32,712 nucleotides of DNA from NCBI GenBank assembly GCA_017380575.1, contig JAFODS010000001.1, positions 1 to 32,712 of the forward strand, in the 5' to 3' direction. This document shows positions 23,180 to 32,712 of the stretch, piece after piece. Position numbers and translations under genes: made by a program. The notes beneath the pieces are model-generated. The model did no database searches, was not told the DNA's origin, and worked only from the letters and a program-made list of their open reading frames with translations. Source of the stretch: Clostridia bacterium. GTDB taxonomy: Bacteria; Bacillota; Clostridia; Oscillospirales; Acutalibacteraceae. Numbering within the stretch: position 1 is the first letter of the stretch; every line of letters begins with the position of its first letter.

Positions 23180-23630
23180 TTATTCAACCGTATACTCAAG
23201 TGTACCTACTTGTCTCCACACGCTATTACGGTAGATGAGAATGCGGATTTCATTGAGACCTTTTTTATTCATCCAAGCCTTACCAGTGAAAATCTTATTC
23301 CCATTTTCGTCTGTTGCTTTTGATGCAACTGTGACGGTTGTGTTATCAGGCATTTTGAACATAACCTTTTCGGTCTTGTCATCAGCAACAACCGTTGCAG
23401 GTACGGGTCCCAGCTTACCTGATGTAGAGGAAAGTTCCATTGAAATAATTGGATTATAATGTTCAATCGTAAACTTATATTTACCAATATCCCATTTACC
23501 GTTTACTTTGCCACGAACTTTGATTTCGTTGCCTACGCTCATATTGGAATAGATTTCCCATACTTCATATGCAAGGTCACGGCTTAAATCATTAACAACT
23601 TCACCATCAGAATTATAGCTTGTGATTGAT
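23180..23630 (-). repeat. Copy 1 of a duplicated C-terminal domain-coding block
   Basis: The last ~150 codons of the subtilisin gene are nearly the same as those of the gene entering at the right edge (32255-32712). The proteins differ at few positions, whereas the DNA differs at many third-codon positions. The similarity includes the downstream terminator hairpin. Confidence 0.85.
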
Positions 23631-26600
23631 ACATATTTATGGTATCTATCATAGGTTCTTGTGCCACCGTCAGGCTCGATAAACTGAATCATTGATTTTC
23701 TTCCGTTGGCGGTTACAGTAAAGTCTTTGTGCGTGTCTTCCTGCTGAATATATTCAACTTTTGTTATATCAGATATTATCGACCTGTTTTCACAAGTTCT
23801 TGTTCTAATGATGATTTTTTCAAAGTCCCCATCCTTGCTTGTTACTTCACAATAGTAGTATGCAGCGGCCGGATAATCTGCAGGATTAAAGGTTTTGCTT
23901 GTTGCACCTTCAATAGCTTTACCTGTCGTATTTTTATCGGTAGTATTACTATACCACTGATATGTGCGGTTAAATCCAATGACATCCGGAGAAAGAATCT
24001 GACCGTTACCATTGTATTCCTCGGGTATATCCTCAAGGATTGCAGTGTCCTGTGACACTTCAATAAAAGTATGTCCGTTTTTGATTGCAAAACTTTCTGC
24101 TATTGTTCCTTTAGTACCGTAAATCCTGTAATTTCTACCGGTGGTATCTTCTCTGCACTCTTTGAATGTTGATGGTAATGCTATTATACTGTTTTCTATT
24201 TCAGGTAAACTGTCAGCAATACTTACACCATTCATTTCAAGTCTTTCAACACTACTACCTTCAAATGCAGCAGAATCAATCCAAAGGTCACCATTTATCA
24301 AAATATATTTTAAGTTTTCACAACCATCAAAAGCATTGTACTCCAACAAATCAACATTATTGGACAATATGAGTGTTGTTAGTGATGAACAGCCCTTGAA
24401 TGTTTCGGAATCAATTGCTATAAGACTCGGAAGGTTTGCAGAAACTAAATTGGTGCAATCTTCAAATGCACCATCTTCAGCATAGACGAGATTTTCCATT
24501 GAGATGTTTATCAATGCCTGGTTATTTGCAAAAGCGTTAAACCCGATATATTCAATAGTGTCAAAACAATCCAAAGAAGAAAAATTGCAATTTTCAAAAG
24601 TTCGATCCGGAAGGCTATATGCCTTTTTACCAAATTCTACGAACTTAAGCATAGTACATCCACGGAAAACAGCTTGCCCCATATTTTCTGTATCAACATG
24701 AGTCATAGAAACTTCAGTCAAAGAATTACACTTTTGAAATGCACTTTCACGTACAGATGTAGCCTTTTCAAGATTAACTTTTAATATGTCCGATTCGGCA
24801 AAAGCAAACTTAGGAACTTTTTTCAAATTTTCAAATGGAAAACCATTCAATGAACCTGAATCACGAAAAGCATAATCTTCAATAGTCTGAATTTCAGGTA
24901 AATATACACTGTTAAGCTCTCGACACCCTAAAAAAGCAGATTTACCAATATCTATTACACCGGGTGCAACGATTGATTTTAATGAATTACATTTATAAAA
25001 AGCCTTTTCTTCAATAGTTTTTAAGCTCTTGGGCATAGAAATTGAATTTATATAGGCTTGCTCGGAAAATGCTCCGTTTTCAATACCTAAAACTTTAATG
25101 CCGAATACTGTTTCAGGAATAACTAAATCCATATCCGGACCGCTGTAACCCCATATCATTCCGTTATCACGTATATGCCAACCATTTTCATTAGGATAAT
25201 CCGCAAGAGGAATTCTCACATAAAAGGTTCTTTCTGACACTTCGCTTGTGAAGTATTCATTCGTGTATGCAATTGCTGATATTGTAGTGGTGGTTGATAT
25301 TTCAATTGGTTCTGTATATAATATGCCGTTTGTTCTGCTCGGAACAGTTTTGTCTAAAGTATAATAAATTTCAGAATTGTCGTCAGGACAAGTTAATTCG
25401 ATATACTGTTTTTCTGAATAAAACTGATTTTCTGCGGGCTGTGAACTTAAATTGAATTGTGGTGTTGCAGTCTGCCGAGCATCGCCGTCATAATAAGTAA
25501 CAGCATTAAACATATTAACAATTCCGTGGCAAACAGAGACATTCGTATTATTGGTACAAGATTTAAATAAAATATCAGCAACCAGTGAGTTTGAAAACGT
25601 AGGATACTGCGTCATAATCATTGCACAGACAGAAGTTGTAAACGGTGCAGCACATGAAGTTCCATCAAATCGATAAGATTTTCCTTCATAAGCGGGCCAT
25701 GCAGAGAATATTTCTGCACCTGGGGCAGCGACATCAACCCAAGTACCATAAGTTGAAAAGCTCGCAAGGCGGTTGTTTTTGTTAGACGCAGCAACACTAA
25801 TAACATTTTTTAGTGCTGCAGGATAGTGTAAAATTCTATTGCCCTCATTACCGGCAGCAGCGATCTGTAATGGCGTATCATTTTTAATACTTGTATTGTT
25901 AGCATTAGAAGTTGCATTTCCAATATCTATAGACCCGTAACTACTGTTTATGATATCAACACCATCTAACCGAGCTTGTTCTTCGGCTAAGTCAGTACGT
26001 ATCACGGTAGTGACACCATTAACTTTAGGACCAAACGCTTGATATGAAATTATTTTAACATTTGGTAAAGTGTTTTCTAAAATAACGCCTGCAACCAATG
26101 CACCATGACCATCGACGGATTTATACGGGTCATAGTTAACAAACGAATATGCACCAATTAACCTTTCGTCAAAATATTTATTACCTGTCCAAACACCGTC
26201 ATCTACGATACCAACGACGATTTCAGGTAATTCTTTCAGTTCTTTGTGCTGTAAAATATATTTAAAAGCATCAAAAGTACGAATTTGTTCATATCCCCAA
26301 GATGATTTTAGTGTGGTGTCATGTGGATAATCGAAATCATTTGACGATTCGGTTTCAAGCGTTTCTTCAAAACCTTGTAAGGTAACAATGAAATCGGGTT
26401 TGACAGAATCAATTTTTTTGTTATCACAATAATACTCATATGCCTCAAACGTAGCTTCAATACTATCATATTGAAGCAAATGCCAGTCTTTATAACCTGA
26501 GATGTGTTCTACAGCATTATATGTGTCAAAAATTTCGTCTGAGTAGACAATCAATCTTTTAGTTTCAAAAATTTCATAATTAACTTCTGATTCTCCCGAA

Positions 26601-26833
26601 GACATCGTTGAAAAGCTTACAGTTTCGGATGTGTTGGAAGAATTATGAGAATCGTTTAAATCTGAGTCATATTTACTTGTAAAAGATAAAACCTCTTTTG
26701 CAAAGTTTTGCAGTTCAGCACTTGCTTTGTTATACTGATACTCTTCAATATCTTTAGCCAATACTGAAAAACATGGTGATATGGACATTATAAGCATTGA
26801 AAAAGACAATAAAAGCAAAATCACTTTTCTCAT
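23180..26833 (-). CDS. Secreted subtilisin-like (S8) protease with BspA-type leucine-rich repeats
   Basis: This 1217-aa protein begins with a signal peptide (about 1-27, MRKVILLLLSFSMLIMSISP). The subtilisin domain (about 170-450) has a full set of active-site residues: Asp211 in GIVDDGV, His243 in DGHGALVAG, oxyanion Asn329 in AAAGNEGN and Ser393 in FDGTSCAAP. A chitobiase-C-terminal-like beta domain follows (about 455-545, EIYYTLDKTVPS). Roughly eleven LRR_5/BspA-type repeats (about 590-890, pattern IxxxAFxxCxxL) come next, then an Ig-like domain (about 915-1000) and two tandem related ~90-residue beta domains. There is no LPXTG anchor. Its role is extracellular proteolysis with repeats for binding surfaces or host proteins. 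GGAGGAAG precedes the ATG. The gene lies downstream of the RHS gene on the same strand, separated by about 200 bases. Confidence 0.9.
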   Translation of the reverse strand: MRKVILLLLSFSMLIMSISPCFSVLAKDIEEYQYNKASAELQNFAKEVLSFTSKYDSDLNDSHNSSNTSETVSFSTMSSGESEVNYEIFETKRLIVYSDEIFDTYNAVEHISGYKDWHLLQYDSIEATFEAYEYYCDNKKIDSVKPDFIVTLQGFEETLETESSNDFDYPHDTTLKSSWGYEQIRTFDAFKYILQHKELKELPEIVVGIVDDGVWTGNKYFDERLIGAYSFVNYDPYKSVDGHGALVAGVILENTLPNVKIISYQAFGPKVNGVTTVIRTDLAEEQARLDGVDIINSSYGSIDIGNATSNANNTSIKNDTPLQIAAAGNEGNRILHYPAALKNVISVAASNKNNRLASFSTYGTWVDVAAPGAEIFSAWPAYEGKSYRFDGTSCAAPFTTSVCAMIMTQYPTFSNSLVADILFKSCTNNTNVSVCHGIVNMFNAVTYYDGDARQTATPQFNLSSQPAENQFYSEKQYIELTCPDDNSEIYYTLDKTVPSRTNGILYTEPIEISTTTTISAIAYTNEYFTSEVSERTFYVRIPLADYPNENGWHIRDNGMIWGYSGPDMDLVIPETVFGIKVLGIENGAFSEQAYINSISMPKSLKTIEEKAFYKCNSLKSIVAPGVIDIGKSAFLGCRELNSVYLPEIQTIEDYAFRDSGSLNGFPFENLKKVPKFAFAESDILKVNLEKATSVRESAFQKCNSLTEVSMTHVDTENMGQAVFRGCTMLKFVEFGKKAYSLPDRTFENCNFSSLDCFDTIEYIGFNAFANNQALINISMENLVYAEDGAFEDCTNLVSANLPSLIAIDSETFKGCSSLTTLILSNNVDLLEYNAFDGCENLKYILINGDLWIDSAAFEGSSVERLEMNGVSIADSLPEIENSIIALPSTFKECREDTTGRNYRIYGTKGTIAESFAIKNGHTFIEVSQDTAILEDIPEEYNGNGQILSPDVIGFNRTYQWYSNTTDKNTTGKAIEGATSKTFNPADYPAAAYYYCEVTSKDGDFEKIIIRTRTCENRSIISDITKVEYIQQEDTHKDFTVTANGRKSMIQFIEPDGGTRTYDRYHKYVSITSYNSDGEVVNDLSRDLAYEVWEIYSNMSVGNEIKVRGKVNGKWDIGKYKFTIEHYNPIISMELSSTSGKLGPVPATVVADDKTEKVMFKMPDNTTVTVASKATDENGNKIFTGKAWMNKKGLNEIRILIYRNSVWRQVGTLEYTVE

Positions 26834-27036
26834 AATTCTTCCTCCAAAGTTGATTTTTTAACGGAAGGATATGGATATTAACTAAAGCTTAATAAACAGC
26901 ATTTTTTATCAATAGATGTATTTCCAAAAGAATACTTGTTTTATATCCATTCCGCTATCAAGATATTAATGTAAAATTATTTGTTGCCTTAAAGTGCGGT
27001 TGGTCATTATGCCCTTCGATTTTTATGTAACAGTTA

Positions 27037-30000
27037 TTATTTGAGATATTGGAGCTTTTTACTAGGAATAAATAAAAGTTTATTGTAACTTGTATGTGTT
27101 GCATACAAATCAATATTATTTGTGACATTAGAATTTTCTAAAGGCACTTGCTCACACATATAACCACTTCTACAAGCAAACTGCACTGGATTATTGTTAC
27201 AGTATGTGTAAGGATTTGTTGCTATGATATTTCCTTTAGATAAATTCATAGTTGTTGCAGCATCCATACTAATGAATCTGCTCCATTCTGATGAGTAATA
27301 TCTGCTTCCACAGTAATATAAACCTGTTTCAAAGTCATATATATATCCTTTATATGTTGACGGATTAAGAGAGCAAACAAAAGTTGCAACAACACCAAGA
27401 AGGAAGTCATCGTTGTACTGCGGGAATGTGGGATTTCCCCAAGCATCGTATTTAACTTCTATGTTCACGTCGTCAGTAGCAGCGATGATAGAAGTGATAT
27501 TTCCGAGAGGATCTCTGATGAAATAATATGGTGTACCGGTGATACCAACATAACCTTGTGCATTTCCACTTTCATCATAAATTATGTTCATGAAAAAGTT
27601 GGTGTTTTGTACCGTATTTGTAATTGAAACGCCTTTAAGAATTCCATTTACCCAAACGTACTCTATTGTTCCTGTTTGTGTATATGTATATTCAGTAGAA
27701 CTTTCGTTAACCAGTTCTTTATCATACAAGATTTTTCTTGTTCTCAATCCGTTTGCGTCGTATTCATACTCATAACGGTTTCCTTCACCATTTGTTTCGA
27801 AGGCGGCGAGTAAATACCCTTTCCATTCGAAAGTTCCATCTGCTACATCATATGTAAGCGGATTTCCTAGGTCGTCATATTCTATAAGACTGATCTCTGT
27901 AGAATCACTGCTTGAAATTGATACCAATCTATCCCGATATGTTTCATCATATGTGAAAATATAATGTTCACATACGGCATCAGGGTATATAGTTTCGTTT
28001 GTTAGATCATATGCAGACAAACCATACACTCTTTTCTCTGTAATATTGCCGGCAGAATCGTATGAATAACAGATGCAACTATTTTTAACTGCTGAGTATT
28101 CGAAAATCAACTGGTTTGCATTATCATATTTGAAAACATTATAAACAATATGAGTGTTTGAAATATTATCGTCCAATTCAATCTTCTTAATATTACCTGC
28201 ATCATCATATGCATAAGTGTAAGTTAAGTCGATAAACGCATCATCAATTACATTTCCGTTGCTATCATATTCAATTTTACCGTCAGAATTAGTTCTTCCA
28301 ACAGATTTTATAGTTCTATACGAACTAATCAGCGTTGTTTCCTTGTTGCCGTCCGAACAATAAGTGTAGTTTTCCTCTGAATTGATAACAACATTGTCTG
28401 AATCAGTTATATACTGAGCGAGAATACTGTTTGATGTTGGTCGCATAAATTCATCATATTTAATACCTTTTTCATAAGTATAGGTTTCTGAAACCCTTGT
28501 TTTAGGCACACCGTTCTCATCAGTTTCAGGAATGCCAAAGTCATCATACACAGCTACCACTTTGTTCAGTGTTTGTGATGATGAGATGGTTGTTCCCCAT
28601 AGATCGTTAGCGGTTTGTACGCTAGGGCTTATTGTGTTGTCTATTTTACTTTCGAACTGATTGAAATTTTCAACCGTATTACCTGAATTATTGTCGATTA
28701 CTGCTTGATATATTGTTGTATTATTATCTAAAGTTGTAAATGTATACGAGTTGTCAGAGCACTCGATTTTTATGTTGGCACGGTAGTCTATCATAGATGT
28801 CAAATTACCTGTACTATCATAGCTATAATGTATAGTTTTCCAAGAATTATCTTCTCCATCAACAAAACTCGGATTAATATAAATGTCAGTAATTAATGAC
28901 GGGTTATTATCATTATAACCATATGCAATACAATCACCATTTGCATAATCAATTCTATCTATGCGATGTTTAGCTTCGTTTTCATATGTTGTTGATGCCA
29001 AGGGTGTTTCTTCGGTGCTTACACTTATTGAAGTAACGTTACCGTAATCATCATATGTATAACTATAACCATAACCATTGTGTGTCACAGAAGAAAGCAT
29101 TCCGTCGGTATAGCCATAATCTATTTTCATATTAACCGTATTACCGGTAATTGTATTTGTTACGGTCTGCTGTACAGATGAGAGCAATCCTGCTGCAGTG
29201 TACTGGAAGTTTTTGGTGTTTGCTTCCACGCCGGTTGCAATAGAAACCAGTCTACCGTTATCTGGATTATATGTATAATAAGTTGTAATGCCTCTTTCAT
29301 CCTCAATTTCAGAAAGATAGTTATAATCGCAAATTTCATTATATACATATCCATAACCCATGAATTTGCTATTATCAATCTTGCTGTTTAGTTTGGCTGA
29401 AGTAACACTATTGTTTTCGTTATCGTGTTCATATTCGTAAAGAACAACATTTTCCTTTTTGCTTTCTTTGAATTCATATAGTTGAATATCATCAAAAAAA
29501 GCAGAGTCAGAGTAGTTGTAATCAAAACAAACATAGACAAACAACGCGGGGGTATCTTCTTCCAAAACGAAATGTGACATCTGTTGTTGTTCTATACCAT
29601 TAAGTGTATAATTAAAATTAAAATATGAAATACATTCGTTAGGAACAATCGTATCACCGCTTTGCACAGCATCATATATGAATATTCCGAAAGTATGGTT
29701 CCCTTTAGTTGCAATGGCATTATCTGCTAATGCTGTTCCACCATAAACATATGAAGTGTTCCGTTTAAAGCTTATCTCATCAGGAGCACTGATTTGTTGA
29801 TATATACGTGCAGAGTCTGTATAAATTCCTTCGATTTCTAAAGTATTGTTGTTAATTTCGTTTCTTTCGTCTACATGAATCTCAGCCTCTGTATTGTCGA
29901 TTATCCAGCCTTGGGCAAAGTCATCATCATCCAAGACTTCAAAATCTCCGTTTGAAATTAAATTACTATTGTTGTTTAAATCTGGGGAGAAAGTAAGGGC

Positions 30001-31938
30001 GCTGTTCTGATATGTAATTGTACCATCATAATCTTTATAATAAACAATCTCATAGTTTTCATCAAAATGAATAATACGTGTTTGATTTTCATCATTTGTA
30101 AAAACACGTCTATAGACTTTTGAACTGTCGATTGACACATGTTCACCCGTTACGCCAGCACTATTAGTGATTGTATAAGATGTAAGTTTATTGGATGTGT
30201 CAGAATAAGTTAATGTAAGGGTTTTGTGCCCGTTTGATATAGTTGACAATCTGTTTTGACTATCATATGAATATGAAGAACTGTTTGCCTCGCCCACACG
30301 AGTAACACTTTCAAGATATGCTGTATTGTTTCGTATTTGATATGAGTATTCGATTCTATATGGTTCGGCATCACCATTAGATCCAACATATATAGGGCTA
30401 TCATCATCATTTAGGACATCGATACTTTCTAAATATGAAGTTCCATCTGCCGTTGAGTAATTGAATACATATCTTCTACCGCTTCCATCGACTATTGATG
30501 TAATGCTATTACTCAACACAATATAATCTGTATCATTTTCTTCATCATTTTCTGTAGTTGTATAATAAATAGTAGTGGTATTGTTGTTTTCTGAATTGTC
30601 ATTAATCGAATTCAAATATCCAACATCAGAATGTGATTCGAATGTGAATGTTTCGTTTGAAAAATCGTTTTGAATTGTTATATTTTCAAACAATCTATAT
30701 TCAAAATTTTCACTTTCTGAATTCTTTTGTAAATTCAAAGTATATGTTGGGTTGGAACTTATACTTGTAAAACTTTTGACAGTATCAGTAGTATTAGAAA
30801 GAACAAAATCAATGGATTTGCCGTCTATAGTAGACCAATTATACGTGAGATTTCCGGTATATCTTAGAATGCTACTATAATTAATTCTAAAATTATCGCC
30901 ACATGAGCTTTGAGAATAATCTCCCATAGGATCATAAGTATGAGAGATTTGTACTGGTGATTTTTCTCCATCTATTCCTATGTCATCAAATTTTAAAATA
31001 GGAATACACGAAAAATTATTGATATAAACGGTTCCAGCGTTTCCTATATCGACAGTTTCATATGTAAATCTGTTATCAACTTCATCGATTTCGCGATAGT
31101 AATAGTTCAATGTTATTTGTGACAGAGAAACATCACAATTCTTTTTCTTGGTAGTTAAAACAACACCATTGTTTTCTTTTAAACCTAACAACCAGGAATT
31201 CATCAGGTGCGTAATGTCCCATTCTACTGCATTTGTTACGGTAGATTTAACGACTGATACACAGTCAAAATAGTTGACATGTTTTGTTGGTTGTGATGTG
31301 GAATTTTCATCCCATGAAGATGTAATTTCATGGGCAAGAACATAATTGTTTGAGGTAGTGCCTATTCCTAATGCATTGGCATTAATCTTTGCAGATGTCA
31401 CCAATACATTCTCTTGAGCGATATTAGGTTTAATATAAACATTTTTGCTGCCCTTACCTGTACCTTGAACAAAATATTCAGTTGACGAAGCAAATGATGA
31501 ACCGATGCATTTAATAATAAAAATGGGTTCAGCATATTTATCTTCATCGGTTATAACATGACTTAATGTGGCGAATTGATTTGTTTCGTTTAGAAGTTCT
31601 GCTTCGGATACAACGAATTCGGTAATAGCTTCTTCGGTTGACAATTCTACTAACGGTTCTTCAATGTTTTGAAATTCGCCGTTTTCATCTTTAATATGAA
31701 TTGGTGTGGCTGAAACGACTGAGTAATAACCGCCGTCATCTGTAGAAAAGACTTTAGAATACGCGGTTCGTTTTGAAATTATTTCATTTTCAATGTTAGG
31801 TTTTTCACTTTCAATGTTATCGAAAGAAACTTCTGCGTTGTTTGATAAATTAGAAGCAAAACCTGTAACTTTTAATCCTGATACTAACATTAACATCGCA
31901 AGGATTATTGACAATGTCTTTGAAAACTTTGTTTTCAT
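27037..31938 (-). CDS. Secreted WapA-like RHS/YD-repeat protein with very short C-terminal tip
   Basis: The 1633-aa protein starts with a signal peptide (about 1-28). Next is a DNRLRE-like wall-protein domain (about 150-280, including VEWDITHLMNSWLLG). RHS/YD repeats follow, interrupted by a carbohydrate-binding-module-like beta domain at about 658-825 (from NLISNGDFEVLDDDDFAQGW to FFDDIQLYEF). Further YD repeats lead to the RHS core near 1535-1585 (YYCGSRYYSSEWSRFISMD, later YTYCNNNPVQF). In polymorphic toxins a toxin domain of 80-200 residues follows this core; here only about 48 residues remain and the usual DPTG junction reads ACRSGYM. So the tip is missing, decayed or replaced. AAGGAGG precedes the ATG. 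No immunity gene is evident downstream. Confidence 0.88.
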   Translation of the reverse strand: MKTKFSKTLSIILAMLMLVSGLKVTGFASNLSNNAEVSFDNIESEKPNIENEIISKRTAYSKVFSTDDGGYYSVVSATPIHIKDENGEFQNIEEPLVELSTEEAITEFVVSEAELLNETNQFATLSHVITDEDKYAEPIFIIKCIGSSFASSTEYFVQGTGKGSKNVYIKPNIAQENVLVTSAKINANALGIGTTSNNYVLAHEITSSWDENSTSQPTKHVNYFDCVSVVKSTVTNAVEWDITHLMNSWLLGLKENNGVVLTTKKKNCDVSLSQITLNYYYREIDEVDNRFTYETVDIGNAGTVYINNFSCIPILKFDDIGIDGEKSPVQISHTYDPMGDYSQSSCGDNFRINYSSILRYTGNLTYNWSTIDGKSIDFVLSNTTDTVKSFTSISSNPTYTLNLQKNSESENFEYRLFENITIQNDFSNETFTFESHSDVGYLNSINDNSENNNTTTIYYTTTENDEENDTDYIVLSNSITSIVDGSGRRYVFNYSTADGTSYLESIDVLNDDDSPIYVGSNGDAEPYRIEYSYQIRNNTAYLESVTRVGEANSSSYSYDSQNRLSTISNGHKTLTLTYSDTSNKLTSYTITNSAGVTGEHVSIDSSKVYRRVFTNDENQTRIIHFDENYEIVYYKDYDGTITYQNSALTFSPDLNNNSNLISNGDFEVLDDDDFAQGWIIDNTEAEIHVDERNEINNNTLEIEGIYTDSARIYQQISAPDEISFKRNTSYVYGGTALADNAIATKGNHTFGIFIYDAVQSGDTIVPNECISYFNFNYTLNGIEQQQMSHFVLEEDTPALFVYVCFDYNYSDSAFFDDIQLYEFKESKKENVVLYEYEHDNENNSVTSAKLNSKIDNSKFMGYGYVYNEICDYNYLSEIEDERGITTYYTYNPDNGRLVSIATGVEANTKNFQYTAAGLLSSVQQTVTNTITGNTVNMKIDYGYTDGMLSSVTHNGYGYSYTYDDYGNVTSISVSTEETPLASTTYENEAKHRIDRIDYANGDCIAYGYNDNNPSLITDIYINPSFVDGEDNSWKTIHYSYDSTGNLTSMIDYRANIKIECSDNSYTFTTLDNNTTIYQAVIDNNSGNTVENFNQFESKIDNTISPSVQTANDLWGTTISSSQTLNKVVAVYDDFGIPETDENGVPKTRVSETYTYEKGIKYDEFMRPTSNSILAQYITDSDNVVINSEENYTYCSDGNKETTLISSYRTIKSVGRTNSDGKIEYDSNGNVIDDAFIDLTYTYAYDDAGNIKKIELDDNISNTHIVYNVFKYDNANQLIFEYSAVKNSCICYSYDSAGNITEKRVYGLSAYDLTNETIYPDAVCEHYIFTYDETYRDRLVSISSSDSTEISLIEYDDLGNPLTYDVADGTFEWKGYLLAAFETNGEGNRYEYEYDANGLRTRKILYDKELVNESSTEYTYTQTGTIEYVWVNGILKGVSITNTVQNTNFFMNIIYDESGNAQGYVGITGTPYYFIRDPLGNITSIIAATDDVNIEVKYDAWGNPTFPQYNDDFLLGVVATFVCSLNPSTYKGYIYDFETGLYYCGSRYYSSEWSRFISMDAATTMNLSKGNIIATNPYTYCNNNPVQFACRSGYMCEQVPLENSNVTNNIDLYATHTSYNKLLFIPSKKLQYLK

Positions 31939-32254
31939 AAATTTTCCTCCTTAATTTTAGTTGCAGTTTTTGTGGTTTGAAAAATTTGAGAATATCGCCT
32001 CCTAAGGACAGATATTATATTTCAACTATATCCTATAAAACTTTCAAATAAAAAGTAAGGTGGAATGCAAAATTATTAAAAAAAGCGACAAAAAAATTAA
32101 CGACATACTACTTTTATATCCTTTTTGAGACTTAGAAGACGTATATTTGTTTGATATGGAAATTGATGTTAATGCTTATTAAGAAAAGATAGCACAAAGA
32201 AAAATCCCGTGGAAACCACGGGATTTTTTTAGGAAATATTAATATTTCAACGAA
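31939..32254. other. Intergenic region upstream of the RHS gene
   Basis: No gene is seen here. On the minus strand it would hold the RHS promoter; TATAAT-like hexamers occur at about 32010-32020, but no well-spaced -35 box is clear. An extra GGAGGCGAT-type sequence on the minus strand near 31995-32005 has no ATG after it. The right part holds the terminator of the next gene (32201-32230). Confidence 0.4.
32201..32230 (-). terminator. Intrinsic terminator of the right-edge partial gene
   Basis: A perfect 12-bp stem (AAAATCCCGTGG with CCACGGGATTTT) around a three-base loop has T runs on both strands. It sits 24 bases beyond the stop of the leftward gene. Confidence 0.85.
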
Positions 32255-32712
32255 TTACTCAACATTATACTCAAGTGTACCCACCTGTCTCCATACATTA
32301 TTGCGGTAGATGAGGATGCGGATTTCGTTGAGGCCGTCTTTGTTCATCCAAGCCTTGCCTGTGAAGATTTTGTTTCCATTTTCGTCGGTTGCTTTTGATG
32401 CAACTGTGACGGTTGTGTTGTCAGGCATTTTGAACATTACTTTTTCTGTCTTGTCATCAGCGACAACTGTTGCGGGTACGGGGCCTTTCTTGCCTGATGT
32501 TGCAGAAAGCTCCATTGAAATTATCGGGTTGTACGGTTCGATTGTGAAGCTATATTTTTCAGCATCCCATTTGCCGTTTTCTTTGCCACGGACTTTGATT
32601 TCGTTGCCTACGCTCATATTTGAATAGATTTCCCATACTTCATAAGCGAGGTCACGAGCCATTGAGTTTACAACTTCGCCGTCTGAGTTATAGCTTGTAA
32701 TTTTAGCATTCT
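32255..32712 (-). repeat. Copy 2 of the duplicated C-terminal domain-coding block
   Basis: It pairs with 23180-23630. Codons for SYNSDGEVVN, AYEVWEIYSNMSVGNEIKVR, VPATVVADDKTEKVMFKMPD and TGKAWMNKDGLNEIRILIYR are shared with few changes. The block reaches the window edge, so its full length is unknown. Confidence 0.85.
32255..32712 (-). CDS. 3' end of a gene sharing the subtilisin's C-terminal domains (partial)
   Basis: Only the last ~152 codons are in the window; the frame stays open to the right edge, so the ATG at 32662 is internal. The visible part holds the end of one beta domain (SYNSDGEVVNSMARDLAYEV to KYSFTIE) and a complete second one (ATVVADDKTEKVMFKM to QVGTLEYNVE). These two are related to each other and almost identical to the C-terminus of the subtilisin/LRR protein. 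The missing N-terminal part is probably another large secreted protein of this cell-surface family. The domain may attach proteins to the envelope or the secretion route, but that is inference. Confidence 0.8.
   Translation of the reverse strand, partial: NAKITSYNSDGEVVNSMARDLAYEVWEIYSNMSVGNEIKVRGKENGKWDAEKYSFTIEPYNPIISMELSATSGKKGPVPATVVADDKTEKVMFKMPDNTTVTVASKATDENGNKIFTGKAWMNKDGLNEIRILIYRNNVWRQVGTLEYNVE

Noticed and set aside
23235-24701. Rightward open frames opposite the subtilisin gene
   Set aside because: They are antisense shadows of a well-supported gene with signal peptide, catalytic residues and repeats. None has a ribosome binding site.
24150-25150. Repeated DNA as a CRISPR-like or satellite array
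   Set aside because: The periodicity is protein-level, from BspA-type leucine-rich repeats with variable spacing and divergent DNA. There are no identical repeats or spacers.

Overview
The window looks like part of an integrative conjugative element (ICE) plus cargo from an AT-rich, low-GC Gram-positive gut-type Firmicute (Clostridia; Oscillospirales or Lachnospirales is my inference). The basis is a transfer module of the Tn1549/CTn type (DUF3848, DUF3991/TOPRIM, MobC, MOBP-type relaxase, PcfB, ArdC-like, VirD4, Maff2, CD1112-type VirB6, PrgI, VirB4, M23 peptidase), strong AGGAGG ribosome binding sites, and Clostridia-style secreted proteins. No integrase, transposase, rRNA, tRNA or CRISPR array is visible, so the element's ends lie outside the window.

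Layout. 1-1783: two unrecognised genes, the second closed by an intrinsic terminator. 1.8-17.9 kb: the transfer module on the + strand, tightly packed with many start/stop overlaps. It carries DNA processing genes (primase-like, MobC, relaxase, PcfB, ArdC-like), the coupling protein VirD4, and the type IV secretion channel (Maff2, VirB6, PrgI, VirB4, M23 wall hydrolase). Three insertions interrupt the usual order: a SLOG-fold gene with its own terminator, a reversed XRE regulator plus 65-aa basic/hydrophobic peptide cassette, and an AIM24-like gene. 17.9-23.1 kb: a visibly AT-richer four-gene island built around a divergent promoter region. Leftward are a diadenylate-cyclase-like (DAC/DisA_N-type) gene and an overlapping SLATT-like membrane protein; rightward are a 53-aa ORF and a 918-aa protein with a HEASH zinc-peptidase motif. 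23.1-32.7 kb: large secreted proteins on the - strand. They are a subtilisin fused to BspA-type leucine-rich repeats, a WapA-like RHS protein with a very short tip, and the 3' end of another gene sharing the subtilisin's C-terminal domains and even its terminator hairpin.

Two results stand out. First, the DAC-like + SLATT-like pair has the layout of a nucleotide-second-messenger immune system (signal-making enzyme plus membrane effector), but with a DAC fold where CBASS uses a CD-NTase; the divergent HEASH protein may belong to the same locus. Second, the transfer genes contain at least six intrinsic-terminator-shaped hairpins inside open reading frames (primase, relaxase, VirD4, VirB6, and two in VirB4). 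This suggests that full-length transfer mRNA needs processive antitermination.

All calls come from reading the sequence by eye. No homology search, structure prediction or folding-energy calculation was run.
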